Shown: positions 43,376-53,301, numbered from the stretch's first letter. The stretch: 64,000 nucleotides of DNA from Paenibacillus camerounensis (GCF_000723885.1 NZ_CCDG010000049.1:1-64000); one strand, 5' to 3'. Notes: generated from the sequence alone by a model not told the origin. Translations and numbers: made by a program.

Positions 43376-44110
43376 CTACCCTCTCAGCCCGATGCAGACA
43401 TCCGGCCGGTCCGTAATAATCGCATCCACTCCGGCCGCCAGCATCCAGCCGATATGCTCGGGCTCATTTACCGTCCAGGCGTTAACCTGCACTCCGGCGG
43501 CGCGGGCTTCGTCCACTGCCTCACGGTTCACACCAAAGAACACCGGATGCAATGCGTCAGCCTTGGTCAGCTTGGCGTATTCAGCTCCCTGGTACAGTCC
43601 GGCAATGTACAGCAGCCCTGTTTTCATCTCCGGGCACTCATTCTTCAGCCTCACCATCGAGTAATGATTGAAGGAGGAGAAAATCACCTGCTCCGTCAGC
43701 CCGTATTCCCGCACCAGCTCAGCTGCTGCGCCGGGAAGTCCGGCGTACAGCTCCATTTTGGACAGGATATCCTTGACCTCAATGTTCAGATACAGCCCGT
43801 GCTCCTTCACCAGCTCCAGCACCTCGCGCAGCGTAGGGATGCGTGCGGTTGTATATTTTTCTGCAAAACCCTTATTGAAATTGAAGGCTTTCAGCTCCTT
43901 CAAGGTGTAGGCGGTAATGTCTCCCTGTCCGTCTGAGGTCCGGTCAATGCTGTCATCATGAATGACGACGATCTCCCCGTCCTTGCTGAGGTTAATGTCG
44001 ATTTCAAAACCGTCTGCCCCCTGCTCAACCGCCAGCCGGAAGGCTTCCATCGTATTCTCAGGGGCATAAGCGCTCGCTCCGCGGTGGGCCAAAACCTTGC
44101 AGCTATTCAT
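43376..44110 (-). CDS. Glycerophosphodiester phosphodiesterase
   Basis: 244-aa GDPD with all motifs: HRGASAYAPENT (~8-19), GFEIDINLSKDG (~35-46, metal Glu and Asp), VIHDDSIDRT (~49) and LNIEVKD (~112). Cytosolic. It is the first gene of the operon with GDPD 2 and the ABC importer, pointing to import of intact glycerophosphodiesters followed by cytosolic cleavage. AAGGAGG ten bases before the ATG supports the start. Tandem paralogues suggest duplication. Confidence 0.92.
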   Translation of the reverse strand: MNSCKVLAHRGASAYAPENTMEAFRLAVEQGADGFEIDINLSKDGEIVVIHDDSIDRTSDGQGDITAYTLKELKAFNFNKGFAEKYTTARIPTLREVLELVKEHGLYLNIEVKDILSKMELYAGLPGAAAELVREYGLTEQVIFSSFNHYSMVRLKNECPEMKTGLLYIAGLYQGAEYAKLTKADALHPVFFGVNREAVDEARAAGVQVNAWTVNEPEHIGWMLAAGVDAIITDRPDVCIGLRG

Positions 44111-44625
44111 AATCTGTTCAACCTCCTTGTGAATGGGTCTATATAGAACATCATTAAGAGACTAGCAAAACGGCTCCAGTTCCCGCTTTAGGTACAGCGG
44201 CGGGCAGCAGTGGATCTCCCCTGCTAAAGCGCCAACCTCAGTCAGCCGGTTCAGAGTCAAATCGGTTTAAGTGTACTTTGTACAATTAAAACAGCAGAAA
44301 TTAATCATTATTAGAGAATAACTGTATTCCGTACATCTATTCTCCTTAAAAAGGCCTGTTCCGGGCGTTTTCGGAAAATATTAATGTATAGAGTGCAGTT
44401 AAAACCTGCTGCGGAGCTATTTAGCCAGGTTTAGTTGCAGAAAGTACAGTTATTTCAGCCTGGCGCATTCATTATGCCGTGCCATTACCTTCAAACAGGG
44501 CAAGTGCATCACCGAGAAGAAGAAAGGGCGGGCACTGCCGCCTTTATTTGATTTCATAGGATGTTCTCGATGTGGAAGTGATAAATCGTCTTCTCATCAG
44601 GTTATAAATATAGTTGCGTGCTATA
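44111..44625. other. 515-base gap upstream of the GDPD operon
   Basis: Nearest the operon are alternative stems (GCTTTAG/CTAAAGC, 44185-44230, versus CCGCT/AGCGG), then a family II four-block element (44268-44452). No gene is seen. Confidence 0.6.
44268..44452. repeat. Four-block repeat element, family II copy 2
   Basis: Forward blocks at 44268 (TAAGTGTACTTTGTACAATT) and 44319 (TAACTGTATTCCGTACATCT), reverse blocks at 44379 and 44430; spacings 51, 60 and 51. Blocks are diverged from copy 1 yet the spacing is exactly kept. Confidence 0.85.
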
Positions 44626-45432
44626 TTAGCTTGTTCTTTCATGTATGATTCCCGGCAGAACAATATCGGCCAGCGTGTCCAGCACATAATGCGGCTGAAT
44701 CTGCATCCGCTCAATATCCGTGCGGGAGCTCACTCCCGTTAGTACCAGTGCGGTATGCATGCCGCTGCTATGGCCCATCAGAATGTCCGTTTCCAGCCGG
44801 TCGCCGACCATCAGGCACTGCTCCGGGGCAAATCCCAGCTTGTGCAGTGCTTCCCGGGCATAGTACAGTGACGGCTTGCCCATCACCAGCTCAGACGGCT
44901 TACCGGCTGCGATCTCCAGCGCCTTGACGATGGCCCAGGTATCGGGAATATAGCCGCCCGGCACCGGGCAGACCGGATCAGGATTCACAGCGACCAGCGC
45001 TGCCCCCGATCTCGCCGCCGTCATTCCAAGCCGCAGCTTCTCGTAGGTGAAGCTCCGGTCCATGCCGATCAGCACATGCGTTGCCGCCGCCGGATCGTCC
45101 GTAACCGTCACGCCGCACAGCTCCATCTGCCTGCGCATCACGTCTTCACCGACCAGATACAGCCTCGCCCCCGGCTCCTGCCTGGCAAAATACATCCCGC
45201 TGACATACAGCGCGGTCAAGATCTCCTCTTCCCGGCAGCTCAGGCCCATTGCGGCCAGCCGGTTCAGGCAGTCCAGCGGGGTGTGCACCGCGCTGTTGGT
45301 GAGAAAAAGAATTTTTTTGCCGCGCCTGCGCAGCTCTGCCACTGCCTGCTCCACTCCCGGTAGCAGCTGATCCCCGATGAACACAGTTCCATCCAGATCA
45401 AAGCAATATGCCTCATACGAAGCGATGTCCAT
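44626..45432 (-). CDS. HAD-IIA phosphatase (NagD/AraL-like)
   Basis: 268 aa of HAD subfamily IIA. Motif I FDLDGTVFIG (~10-19), motif II LFLTNSA (~42), motif III Lys in GKPS (~186) and motif IV MVGDRLETDI (~207). A C2-type cap domain lies between II and III. Relatives dephosphorylate small sugar or glycerol phosphates. Beside glpP and the GDPD genes, a glycerol-phosphate or phosphoglycolate substrate is plausible (inference). AGGTGG before ATG 45432 supports this start. Confidence 0.9.
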   Translation of the reverse strand: MDIASYEAYCFDLDGTVFIGDQLLPGVEQAVAELRRRGKKILFLTNSAVHTPLDCLNRLAAMGLSCREEEILTALYVSGMYFARQEPGARLYLVGEDVMRRQMELCGVTVTDDPAAATHVLIGMDRSFTYEKLRLGMTAARSGAALVAVNPDPVCPVPGGYIPDTWAIVKALEIAAGKPSELVMGKPSLYYAREALHKLGFAPEQCLMVGDRLETDILMGHSSGMHTALVLTGVSSRTDIERMQIQPHYVLDTLADIVLPGIIHERTS

Positions 45433-45484
45433 CTGCGGCCACCTCATTTCTCTCATGTTGCCGGTACAACCGGAATTTTGCGCA

Positions 45485-45512
45485 CAAAAAAACCAGCTCC
45501 AGAAAGGAAGCC
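45485..45512 (-). terminator. Weak terminator after glpP
   Basis: Minus strand GCTTC-ctttct-GGAGC stem, then TGG and a run of seven T residues. Confidence 0.5.
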
Positions 45513-45536
45513 CTCCTCTACGCGTATAGGTATACG

Positions 45537-46151
45537 TTAGATCGGAACACCAATTTCTGACCGCTGGGTTTTCTCATCGTCTCCACCCCGGGGTGCTGTA
45601 TGTAGTTTCAGGTCTTTCCATAATGACGCGTCGCCGATTGATACGTAGTCTGCGCCGCTCTCCAGTGCACTGCTGATCTCTTCCTCGTGCCGGATCAATC
45701 CGCCAACAATTAGCGGCTGCCGGATACGCTGCTTCATCTCACTAATAATCCTTGGCATAAGACCGGGCATCAGCTCAACCTCATCAGGATTACTCGACTT
45801 AATCATACGCAGCGCAGTCTCTATAGCCGCCGAATCGATTGCAAATACCCGCTGGATACTGGCTAGCCCGTGCTGCCTGGCTGTAGCGATGGCATTGCTT
45901 TTGCTAGTAATAATCCCGTCTACCTTAAAAGCATCAGCCAGATACTGGATCGCCGCCGCATCCCGCCCGATTCCGCCGACCATCTCGACATGTACAAAAA
46001 CCTGCTTGCCCGCTTCCTGCAACGGCCGTACAAGCTGTCCCAGATTGTTAATGTTGCCGGTCATCAGGTTTACCCTGTTCACCGTGCAGCTTATAGCCTG
46101 CCTGATCTGTGATTCTACTGTAATGGAAGCAATGATAGGATTATGCTTCAT
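45537..46151 (-). CDS. glpP: Glycerol-3-phosphate-responsive antiterminator GlpP
   Basis: 204 aa, the GlpP family that binds glp leader mRNA when glycerol-3-phosphate is present and prevents termination. TIM-barrel segments with family wording are visible: NLMTGNINNL (~31), VHVEMVGGIGRD (~57), GIITSKSN (~80), ELMPGLMPRII (~127), IVGGLIRHEEE (~150) and GADYVSIGDASLW (~168). GGGAG lies 11 bases before ATG 46151. Its presence next to the GDPD/Ugp-like operon supports a glycerol-phosphate theme, although I could not identify a GlpP target leader with confidence. Confidence 0.93.
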   Translation of the reverse strand: MKHNPIIASITVESQIRQAISCTVNRVNLMTGNINNLGQLVRPLQEAGKQVFVHVEMVGGIGRDAAAIQYLADAFKVDGIITSKSNAIATARQHGLASIQRVFAIDSAAIETALRMIKSSNPDEVELMPGLMPRIISEMKQRIRQPLIVGGLIRHEEEISSALESGADYVSIGDASLWKDLKLHTAPRGGDDEKTQRSEIGVPI

Positions 46152-46339
46152 ACTGAGGCACACTCCCTTTCGCTTATCGCGTGGTCACCGGCTTGTATTG
46201 CTTCCGGCCCTGAAACCAATGTTACAGCTCTTTTGTTGGCCCCGTATTCGGGGGATGTAAAAGTTAGTGTTAACAGGAACGCAGGTATTTTGCTTTCTTT
46301 TAACCGAATGACCGAGAACCTGCCTGCATTGCCGCATAC

Positions 46340-46366
46340 AAAAAAGACACCACCGGAGTGATGCCT
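46340..46366 (-). terminator. Terminator of the UPF0173 gene
   Basis: Minus strand GGCATCAC-tccg-GTGGTGTC followed by seven T residues. Confidence 0.82.
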
Positions 46367-46423
46367 TTCTACGAATCTATATAGTACAGAAAGTATCAGA
46401 AAGTTATAGATCGTTATAGATTG

Positions 46424-47116
46424 TTACAGCTCCAGACTTCCGCCGTATTCAAGCGCTGTGCCGGGAATCCCTTCCTTAGCCAAGGCATCCACAAAGCTTG
46501 CCACATCCTGACGGATCGGCGGGAAGGTGTTGTAATGCACCGGCAATACATGCTTGGCATTCAGCCATTTGGCAGCAATCAGCGCATGCTCCGGCCCCAT
46601 TGTGAAATGTCCGCCCATCGGGAGAATCGCCAGGTCGATGTTATACAGCTCGCCGAACATTTTCATGTCACTGAACAGCCCGGTGTCTCCGGCGTGCAGA
46701 ATGGTTTTGCCGTTCGCTTCAATGATGTAGCCCGCAGGCATGCCGCCGTAAATAATCTGCTGCTCATCGTCAAGTGTAATGCCGCTGGTGTGGAAAGCAT
46801 GAATCATTGTCGCTTTGGCAAAACCGAGGTCCACCGTCCCCCCGATGTTCATCCCGATCGTCTGTTTAACACCCTTCCATCCGATATACGTAGCCAGCTC
46901 CACAGTTGCCACCACCGGCGCGTTATTGGCAATCGCAATCGGCGCAGCATCCAGAATATGATCCGCATGCGCATGGGTCAGCAGCACCGCATCTGTCTTA
47001 ATATCCTCAAGCTTCGTCACCGCAGCCGGGTTACCGCTAATAAAAGGATCGATAATCAGCGACTTACCGCCTACCTCAAGCTGTACACAGGAATGGCCGT
47101 GAAAAATAACCTTCAT
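46424..47116 (-). CDS. UPF0173 metal-dependent hydrolase (YtkL-like)
   Basis: 230-aa metallo-beta-lactamase-fold protein. The metal motif is THAHADH (~50-56), with further His/Asp ligands in MIHAFHTSG (~105), HAGDTGLFSDM (~140) and GGHFTMGPEHA (~172). Wide in Bacilli, with no settled substrate. GAGGAGAG precedes the start. It is divergent from the PaaX-like gene. Confidence 0.93.
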   Translation of the reverse strand: MKVIFHGHSCVQLEVGGKSLIIDPFISGNPAAVTKLEDIKTDAVLLTHAHADHILDAAPIAIANNAPVVATVELATYIGWKGVKQTIGMNIGGTVDLGFAKATMIHAFHTSGITLDDEQQIIYGGMPAGYIIEANGKTILHAGDTGLFSDMKMFGELYNIDLAILPMGGHFTMGPEHALIAAKWLNAKHVLPVHYNTFPPIRQDVASFVDALAKEGIPGTALEYGGSLEL

Positions 47117-47254
47117 CTCTTATCTCTCCTCTTCTTCTATCAAAGTGATGGACTTACCGTGCAAAAGCATATCGTTTACGTTACAATGACAAATGAGTAC
47201 AGACGGGCTTCGCAGCTTTTGGGGTTGCCCTGCTTCCATTGCTCAATATATCTA

Positions 47255-47283
47255 TTTTCATAACGAACGTATACATTTATAAT
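47255..47283 (+). promoter_or_regulatory. Likely promoter of PaaX-like gene
   Basis: TTTTCA, 17 bases, perfect TATAAT, 40 bases upstream of the TTG start. Confidence 0.5.
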
Positions 47284-47323
47284 ATATTTGAAATCACTAC
47301 CTGTCAAGAGAGGCGTGATAACG

Positions 47324-48109
47324 TTGCTGTCTGTCGAAAAAACCATGCTCTTCCTGCTGTCCCGTGTGGACCGGATGAATGTCCAGCAATTCGTGGAAAT
47401 CTATGAACTGAGAGGCTACACCTCTACCTATATCCGCAACAGCCTGTCCCGCCTGAAAAAAGAGGGCTACATCGCCTCACCGGTCCGTTCCCTGTATTGC
47501 ATCACCTCTGCGGGACGCGCCTATATCAAGTCCATTAACAGCAAACCGGCCCGTTATGAGCAGCAGTGGGATCATACCTGGGATGTGGTCATGCTCGAGG
47601 TCCCGGAGCAGGAGCGCAGGAAACGGGATGCTTTTCGTACCGCTATTCTGCAGCTTGGCTATGGGCTTCTATATAACAGTGTCTACATCTCCCCCTGGAA
47701 TTATCGCCAGGAAGTAACGGACTCTGTTGCGAGCCTGCAGCTCACCGGCAATGTCTCCATTCTGCGCGGCGAATTTGCGGAGGGAACGATTACCCCGGCC
47801 AAGGCCTGGGACATCTGGCAGCTGGACAAGCTCGAAGCACTGTACTTGGATAAAAGCGCCTGGATCTCCCGGGAGTTTATCCCGCTTGCAGATAAGGCTA
47901 TCCGCACCGGTGAGGCACTGCCGCTGTTCCTGCTGTTCCTGCAGATCGGCGAGGAGATGAGCGGCCTGATCATGGCCGACCCTTCCCTGCCGGATGAGCT
48001 GCTGCCGGCCGGCTGGCCGGGCAAAGCCGTTATCGCTGAGCTCCAGACCCAGTGGCGCAGGCTGGCTGCAGCGATTCCGCGGGATTCCTTTTATGCTGAG
48101 TTTACCTAA
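47324..48109 (+). CDS. PaaX-like transcriptional regulator
   Basis: 261 aa with a TTG start (GAGAGG ten bases upstream). Features: an N-terminal winged helix (~15-75, LRGYTSTYIRNSLSRLKKEGYI), a central alpha/beta region (WDVVMLEVPEQERRKRDAFR) and the PaaX C-terminal block (DPSLPDELLPAGWPG, ~225). PaaX represses phenylacetate catabolism in Proteobacteria by sensing phenylacetyl-CoA, but no paa genes are in the window, so the ligand here is open. A terminator follows. Confidence 0.85.
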   Translation: MLSVEKTMLFLLSRVDRMNVQQFVEIYELRGYTSTYIRNSLSRLKKEGYIASPVRSLYCITSAGRAYIKSINSKPARYEQQWDHTWDVVMLEVPEQERRKRDAFRTAILQLGYGLLYNSVYISPWNYRQEVTDSVASLQLTGNVSILRGEFAEGTITPAKAWDIWQLDKLEALYLDKSAWISREFIPLADKAIRTGEALPLFLLFLQIGEEMSGLIMADPSLPDELLPAGWPGKAVIAELQTQWRRLAAAIPRDSFYAEFT

Positions 48110-48140
48110 GTTAGCAGACTGGGTCGGAGACCAAGGGAAA

Positions 48141-48176
48141 AAGGGGCAGCCCGGCATGGGCTGTCCCTTCTATATT
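48141..48176. terminator. Terminator between convergent PaaX-like and yyaL genes
   Basis: GGGGCAGCCC-ggcat-GGGCTGTCCC with T-rich ends. Confidence 0.85.
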
Positions 48177-48180
48177 TGTG

Positions 48181-50308
48181 TTACACCTGCCGGCCCGTAG
48201 CCAGCAGCTCCTTGACTGCTTCCAGACTGGTAAGCGGAGCACGGCAGGCAAAGTTCCGGCATTCGTATGCCGTAGCCTGCCCGTCCACCGCCGGTTTATC
48301 CTGTAGATGAGGCAGGAGCTTGTGCAGGTCTTCGCCGTCACTGCCTGCATAATTGACAATTAACGAGGCATCCGGCAGGTAAGTCTGCTGGACCTGGGCC
48401 AGCATGCTATGCAGGACAGGGTCCTCCAGCTTGCCGGACAGCACCCATTCGCGTCCGCCGGACAGCAGCGCCAGATGCGCCTGCAGGTACATTGAATAAC
48501 CCGGCGGATATTCTCCCGCCGCAGAAGCCAGTACCGCAGCTGTCCGCTCAGCTATCGCCTTCAGCTCCACATCCTGCGTAATCACCGACAGCTTGTACAG
48601 CTGCTTGGCTGCAACCGAGTTACCGGACGGCAGCGCCCCGTCATACAGCTCCTTCGAGCGGATCGGCAGCTCTTCCCCGTCTATGCCGGTGAAGAAAAAG
48701 CCCCCGCCTTCCTCGTCGCTGAACAGCGCAAGCAGTCCATCCTTCAGCTGCAGTGCCCGGTCCAGATGGACCACTTGGCCTGTTGCTTCATATAGCTCAG
48801 TCAGGCCCCAGATCAGGAAGGCATAGTCGTCCACATAGGCTGGAATCGCCGCTTCCCCGTCACGGTAACGGGCCAAGAGGCGGCCATCCTCACGCCGGCG
48901 CAGCTGCTCCCAGATGAAATCTGCCGCCGCTGCTGCTGCCTTGGCATACTCCGGCTTTTGCAGCGCCTTCGCGCCTTTCGCCAGTGCCGCGATCATCAGA
49001 CCGTTCCAGGCAGTAAGCACCTTATCATCCTTCAGCGGATGAATCCGCTCCTCGCGGTAAGCGAACAGCTTCTCGCGCCACTCTCCGGTCCGCGTCTTCA
49101 TGCCAAGCGGATTCATACCCATCCGTTCAGCCATATCCTCCGGCAGACCCTGCAGTAGATTCGGAATATTTGCCCCCTCGAAGTTGCCCTCAGGTGTAAT
49201 TCCGTACACGTTGCAGTAGGAGTGCATATCCTCCAGATCCAGCGCTTCTGCCAGCTCATCGCGGGTGAAAACATAGAACTTGCCTTCTACACCTTCGGAA
49301 TCAGCATCCTCAGCCGAGTAGAACGCCCCTTCAGGCGAAGTCATATCACGCCGCACATACGTAAAGATCTGCACGGCAATCTCCGCATACAGCGGCTTCC
49401 CGGTAATCTGGAAAGCTTCCAAATAGGCGATAGCCAGCAGGGCGTTATCATAGAGCATTTTCTCAAAATGCGGCACCAGCCATTCCCGGTCCGTCGAGTA
49501 ACGGGAGAAGCCGAAGCCGATATGGTCGTAAATCCCGCCGCGGTACATACTGTCCAGCGTCTTCTCCACCATCCGCAGCGCTTCCGGCTGCTGGTAAGTC
49601 TGGCTGTATGCCATCAGGAACGACAGATTATGCGGCGTCGGGAACTTCGGCGCATTGCCGAACCCGCCGTATTCCTCGTCGAACTGGCGCTGGTATAGCG
49701 AGAACGCCTCATGCAGCAGCTCTTCACCGGGCAGCGCTCCGCTATCCCCGCCCGCCTGCTGGGCATTCTTGCGGTCCAACTCATGCAAGCTTGCGAGCAG
49801 ATCATCGCCGAGCTTGTCCAGCGCATCGCCGTCCTGCTCCCACTTTGTATGGATCTGCTCCAGAATATCCATAAGTCCAATGCGCCCCAGCATCCGCCGT
49901 TTCGGGAAATACGTCCCCGCATAGAACGGCTTCTTGTCCGGCGTCAGCAGCACCGTCAGCGGCCATCCCCCGCTCCCGGTCAGCGCCTGACACACCGACA
50001 TATACAGCCCGTCAATATCCGGCCGCTCCTCGCGGTCGACTTTGATGGCTACGAAGTGGTCGTTGAGAAGCTTGGCGACGTCCTGGTCTTCGAAGGATTC
50101 TCTTTCCATTACGTGGCACCAATGACAGGTACGTGTGAATCAACAACTAGCTATACCCAATAGATAGGAAGACAGGTTTATTCTCCTGTTTAGCTTTATT
50201 AAAAGCTTCTTCTGACCAAGGGAACCAGTTCACCGGGTTATGCGCGTGTTGCAGCAAATATGGCGACTTTTCCTTGGCTAATCTATTGGGTACTTTGTGA
50301 GTTGTCAT
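48181..50308 (-). pseudogene. yyaL: Disrupted yyaL (DUF255 / thioredoxin-domain) gene
   Basis: The intact family begins with a thioredoxin-like DUF255 domain and continues as a six-hairpin-like barrel of ~650-690 aa. Here the first 53 codons (50147-50308, ending FLSIGYS) run into a TAG. The rest resumes at 50130 with TCHWCHVMERESFED and is open for ~640 codons to 48181. Between the Ser codon and the Thr codon lie 19 extra bases (50131-50149). Removing them restores the family sequence exactly, so the gene is broken by a precise insertion. The downstream part could be translated from ATG 50109 but would lack the CxxC-type motif and has no ribosome site. AGGTGAT precedes the 5' part. The same 5' end is duplicated at 55101 and in part at 58351. 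Confidence 0.9.
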
Positions 50309-50941
50309 GGGGCATCACCTCTTTTCGTTGGGATTTGGGTAATGTATTGCTTAGGGTTAGTTTACCCAAAAAAGTGGGGGAAGGCGCAAGGAGTTGAAAT
50401 GTATTAAGATAAAATAATAACTGGAGTATGCTACGAGTGGATAGATACCCAATATTACTTCGCAGAATTGTCCCAGTTTTATTAGTATTAGATGCTAATA
50501 AAGATATATTGATTCTTTTCCGGAATTCATCTCTGGTCATTAGGGATGTCTTAAAGGTTATTTTTTTATACAATAAAACTTCTATGTCTTGATAGGATTT
50601 CCATATGGTAACTGTAACAATAAATATATTAAGGATCTTCTATAGTTAATGATTTTCTTGATTCAGTATGAAATCTCTTGATACATCTATCCAGTAATTT
50701 GTGTACAGAGGAACAAAAAGAAAACAAATACAATAAGTATCCTCTCTCCAACCCTCAATTAGTATTTAAAGATTTATATATTTATCAGCAGCTATTTTTG
50801 CTGCTATAGATAAAACATTGAAAGAACCAGTAGATTCCTACTTTAGAAAAAGTGATGATACAAAACCTTAAAGCCACCGGTTAATTTAAAATGCATAAAA
50901 AAAGACTATCAGTGAAATGAAAGTCTCTTTTAAAGAATATT
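50309..50941. other. Gap upstream of yyaL 5' end
   Basis: The first ~80 bases match the sequence upstream of the second yyaL 5' copy (55263-55345), including GGGTAAACTAACCC. The rest is AT-rich with no supported gene, up to the terminator at 50897. Confidence 0.6.
50897..50932 (-). terminator. Terminator of the Mrr-like gene
   Basis: Minus strand AAAAGA-g-ACT / AGTCTTTT stem followed by a T-run. Confidence 0.75.
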
Positions 50942-51877
50942 CTAATCTATTTCTCTTGAATTACCACGTTCAAAATTCTTTATGTATGGAGTATAGAACT
51001 CTTTTCCATTAGGGTCATAACCATCATGATTTTTATCTACTTTATAGCCTTTAACATCCCATTGTAATGATAATCCTCCATTTTCCACACTAATCATATA
51101 TGGCAAAGCACTCTCAAACTTATAATATTTCTCATCTATATCGTCTTCATCAAATGGATTCTGCTGTTCTTTTATTTCATTCTTATCAATTAAATAATCT
51201 ATGTATGCATAATAATTTGTATACTTGTCATCGTAATAAACTGCCCTAAGCCTTGCTAATACTCCATATCTTAGTGACGTTTCTTCAGCGTATTTATGTA
51301 TTTTCTCTACAATATCAAGACCCGGGAAATGCATATTAAGTCTTGCAGATAAATAAATAAATGAATATTCAAAATGGGCCGCCCATAATGACGGTGAGTT
51401 TGCATTGTATATCTTCCACCCAACGTGCTTAGAACTAATAGGGAAAAATTGGTCTACCAATTGAAAATTCGTTGGCTTTAATAGTTTTTCTTCAAGTTTA
51501 ACATCATCCCAATAATCAATAACTAACTTACGTGAAGATTTAATTTCTTCATATGCCTGAATTAAACCAGAAGACAAAGAAGTTGTACAAACCATTAGAT
51601 AACCTTCAGCATTTATCCTTTCACAATCTGTTATCAAAGAGTTAGCTTCATCTTTACCGATACTATTTCCAGAATGTGCTTTATGTTTACACTGAATAAG
51701 CCATTTTCGTTCAAATTTACTAAGCGGTCCCTGTACCTTTTCAATAACAATTAGGTCTCGGCCTCCATCGGGACCCTTTCCTGTCCAATGTACTTCATAA
51801 CCTTCACGATGAAATAATTCCCTTGTTAGTCGTTCCAAGTCTGTTCCATCTCTAGGTAGTTCTTTAAAATTTATCAT
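50942..51877 (-). CDS. Mrr-like restriction endonuclease
   Basis: 311 aa. The N-terminal ~120 residues carry a PD-(D/E)xK nuclease core of the Mrr type: FHREGYEVHWTGKGPDGGRD (catalytic Asp) followed by WLIQCKHKAHSG (Q-x-K). The remaining ~190 residues are AT-rich, not recognised, and rich in Tyr/Asp/Asn, perhaps a specificity or sensor part. Mrr relatives cut modified or foreign DNA without a partner methylase. AAAGGAG supports the start. It is the last gene of the module nearest yyaL. Confidence 0.82.
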   Translation of the reverse strand: MINFKELPRDGTDLERLTRELFHREGYEVHWTGKGPDGGRDLIVIEKVQGPLSKFERKWLIQCKHKAHSGNSIGKDEANSLITDCERINAEGYLMVCTTSLSSGLIQAYEEIKSSRKLVIDYWDDVKLEEKLLKPTNFQLVDQFFPISSKHVGWKIYNANSPSLWAAHFEYSFIYLSARLNMHFPGLDIVEKIHKYAEETSLRYGVLARLRAVYYDDKYTNYYAYIDYLIDKNEIKEQQNPFDEDDIDEKYYKFESALPYMISVENGGLSLQWDVKGYKVDKNHDGYDPNGKEFYTPYIKNFERGNSREID

Positions 51878-52002
51878 TATTCAATTCTCCTTTAAGTTTA
51901 AATGGTTTCTTAAAATCGAATTTTTCTAAATATTCTAAATAATAGAACTTAATTATCACAAGAACATTTCAATTAGCTAAACCAGCGCTTTGATTGATCA
52001 TA

Positions 52003-52866
52003 TTAAAGAAAAAAATCCTCACCACTTTTTTTTATTCGATCATGTAACCAAATATTAAAATTATTATCTCTGATCATCATTTTAATGAACTTTTTCTCCT
52101 CTACAGAAAGGCGAGTTGCCAACTTTGGTCTTGTCATTAGATAAATTCGTATAGCTGAAGAGAGATACATTATTACCACTTCCAAAGTTATAAAAAGTAA
52201 GCTTTTCCAATCAAAATGACCGAAACCTATTGATTTTGTAGATGAATTACTTAGTCCTAGAGGAAAAGAATGAATACTATTAGACAATATATTGTATACA
52301 CCTGATTCTATATTTCTATCCAAAGGACTCTTTTTGTTGACCATTTTTGCCCAGTGATATGGAATCTTGCCTTTTATGATTTCCTTTTGCAATCCTTCAG
52401 AAAGAGAGAGATAAATAGAGTCTTCTAATAAATCTTCAGTAGCAGGTATTCGAAAAACACAATCATACATTTGAATAATGTAACCCTGCTCTGAGAAGCC
52501 AAATCTGTTAATAATCTTAAAATAATCTGTGATGTTATGGTATTTCATCAATTTTACTCGGTAATTAAACTCTTCTTGTGAAATATTACGTTCACAAACA
52601 TATTGAAGTATATTATGGGTTTCAATGATATTTCTTGCGATACTTGCAAAAGTAGCAGAATCAAGATACAGTTCACTTTTTTCATCATCTTTTTTCGGCC
52701 ATAATTTAAAAAAACTAATACTATACAATACTAGTTTTTCGAATATTATCTCGGCATATTTTGTCCTTTGAGTTGAAGGTTTTAAATAAGATTCCGAATC
52801 GGATATTCTCTTACATAATTCAATAAGCTTAACTAAGTCCTCTGGTCTAAAATTCATATTTGTCAT
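52003..52866 (-). CDS. Hypothetical helical protein, possible HEPN/DUF5677-like
   Basis: 287 aa, all-helical in appearance. ARNIIETHNILQYV (~77-90) contains an R-x5-H arrangement seen in HEPN ribonucleases and resembles the ARxxxE region of DUF5677 proteins. A hydrophobic helix FDWKSLLFITLEVVIMYLSS (~219-238) follows. No family call is safe. AGGTGG before the ATG. Its place directly upstream of the Mrr-like gene on the same strand suggests a shared defence role. Confidence 0.7.
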   Translation of the reverse strand: MTNMNFRPEDLVKLIELCKRISDSESYLKPSTQRTKYAEIIFEKLVLYSISFFKLWPKKDDEKSELYLDSATFASIARNIIETHNILQYVCERNISQEEFNYRVKLMKYHNITDYFKIINRFGFSEQGYIIQMYDCVFRIPATEDLLEDSIYLSLSEGLQKEIIKGKIPYHWAKMVNKKSPLDRNIESGVYNILSNSIHSFPLGLSNSSTKSIGFGHFDWKSLLFITLEVVIMYLSSAIRIYLMTRPKLATRLSVEEKKFIKMMIRDNNFNIWLHDRIKKSGEDFFL

Positions 52867-53109
52867 ATTTCCACCTGCACTAAATGTAATTCAAGCACTA
52901 TCTCTATAATAGAATCTTAACCCAAATCTAAATTTGAGATACTCTCTGAGTAGCGGATAGAATCCTCAAATCAAGAATTCCTCCCCTGGCAGTTCACCTA
53001 TCTACATACCTATAATCTATTTGCTTAACATGGATAATACGAGATTGAATTATCATTTTTCAAAATACCTATTGCACTAATAAATTAGAATTTATGCAGT
53101 TTCAAATAT

Positions 53110-53301
53110 TTATTTTATTGGTAGATATACTTGGGACATTATTTTTATATCTGGTACTTCTGAATCCTCTACCTGAGTATCTAAAATCGCTCTCATTAAT
53201 GCCATACAAAATTTCATCCTAACTTCTTCAGACATTATATCCTTTAAGTAAATATTTGAATTATCGTATTTCTCGGGAAAATCAATACAAAAATATGTCA
53301 T
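53110..53301 (-). CDS. Small hypothetical protein coupled to upstream gene
   Basis: 63 aa (MTYFCIDFPEKYDNSNIY...), function unknown. The ATG at 53301 overlaps the TGA of the upstream gene (ATGA), the classic coupling arrangement, so I prefer it to the ATG at 53322. No domain recognised. Confidence 0.6.
   Translation of the reverse strand: MTYFCIDFPEKYDNSNIYLKDIMSEEVRMKFCMALMRAILDTQVEDSEVPDIKIMSQVYLPIK

Noticed and set aside
50283..50573. 96-codon minus-strand frame across the upstream region of yyaL
   Set aside because: It covers the conserved promoter and ribosome-site region of the first yyaL 5' copy in a different frame, has no ribosome site of its own and is not kept at the second copy.
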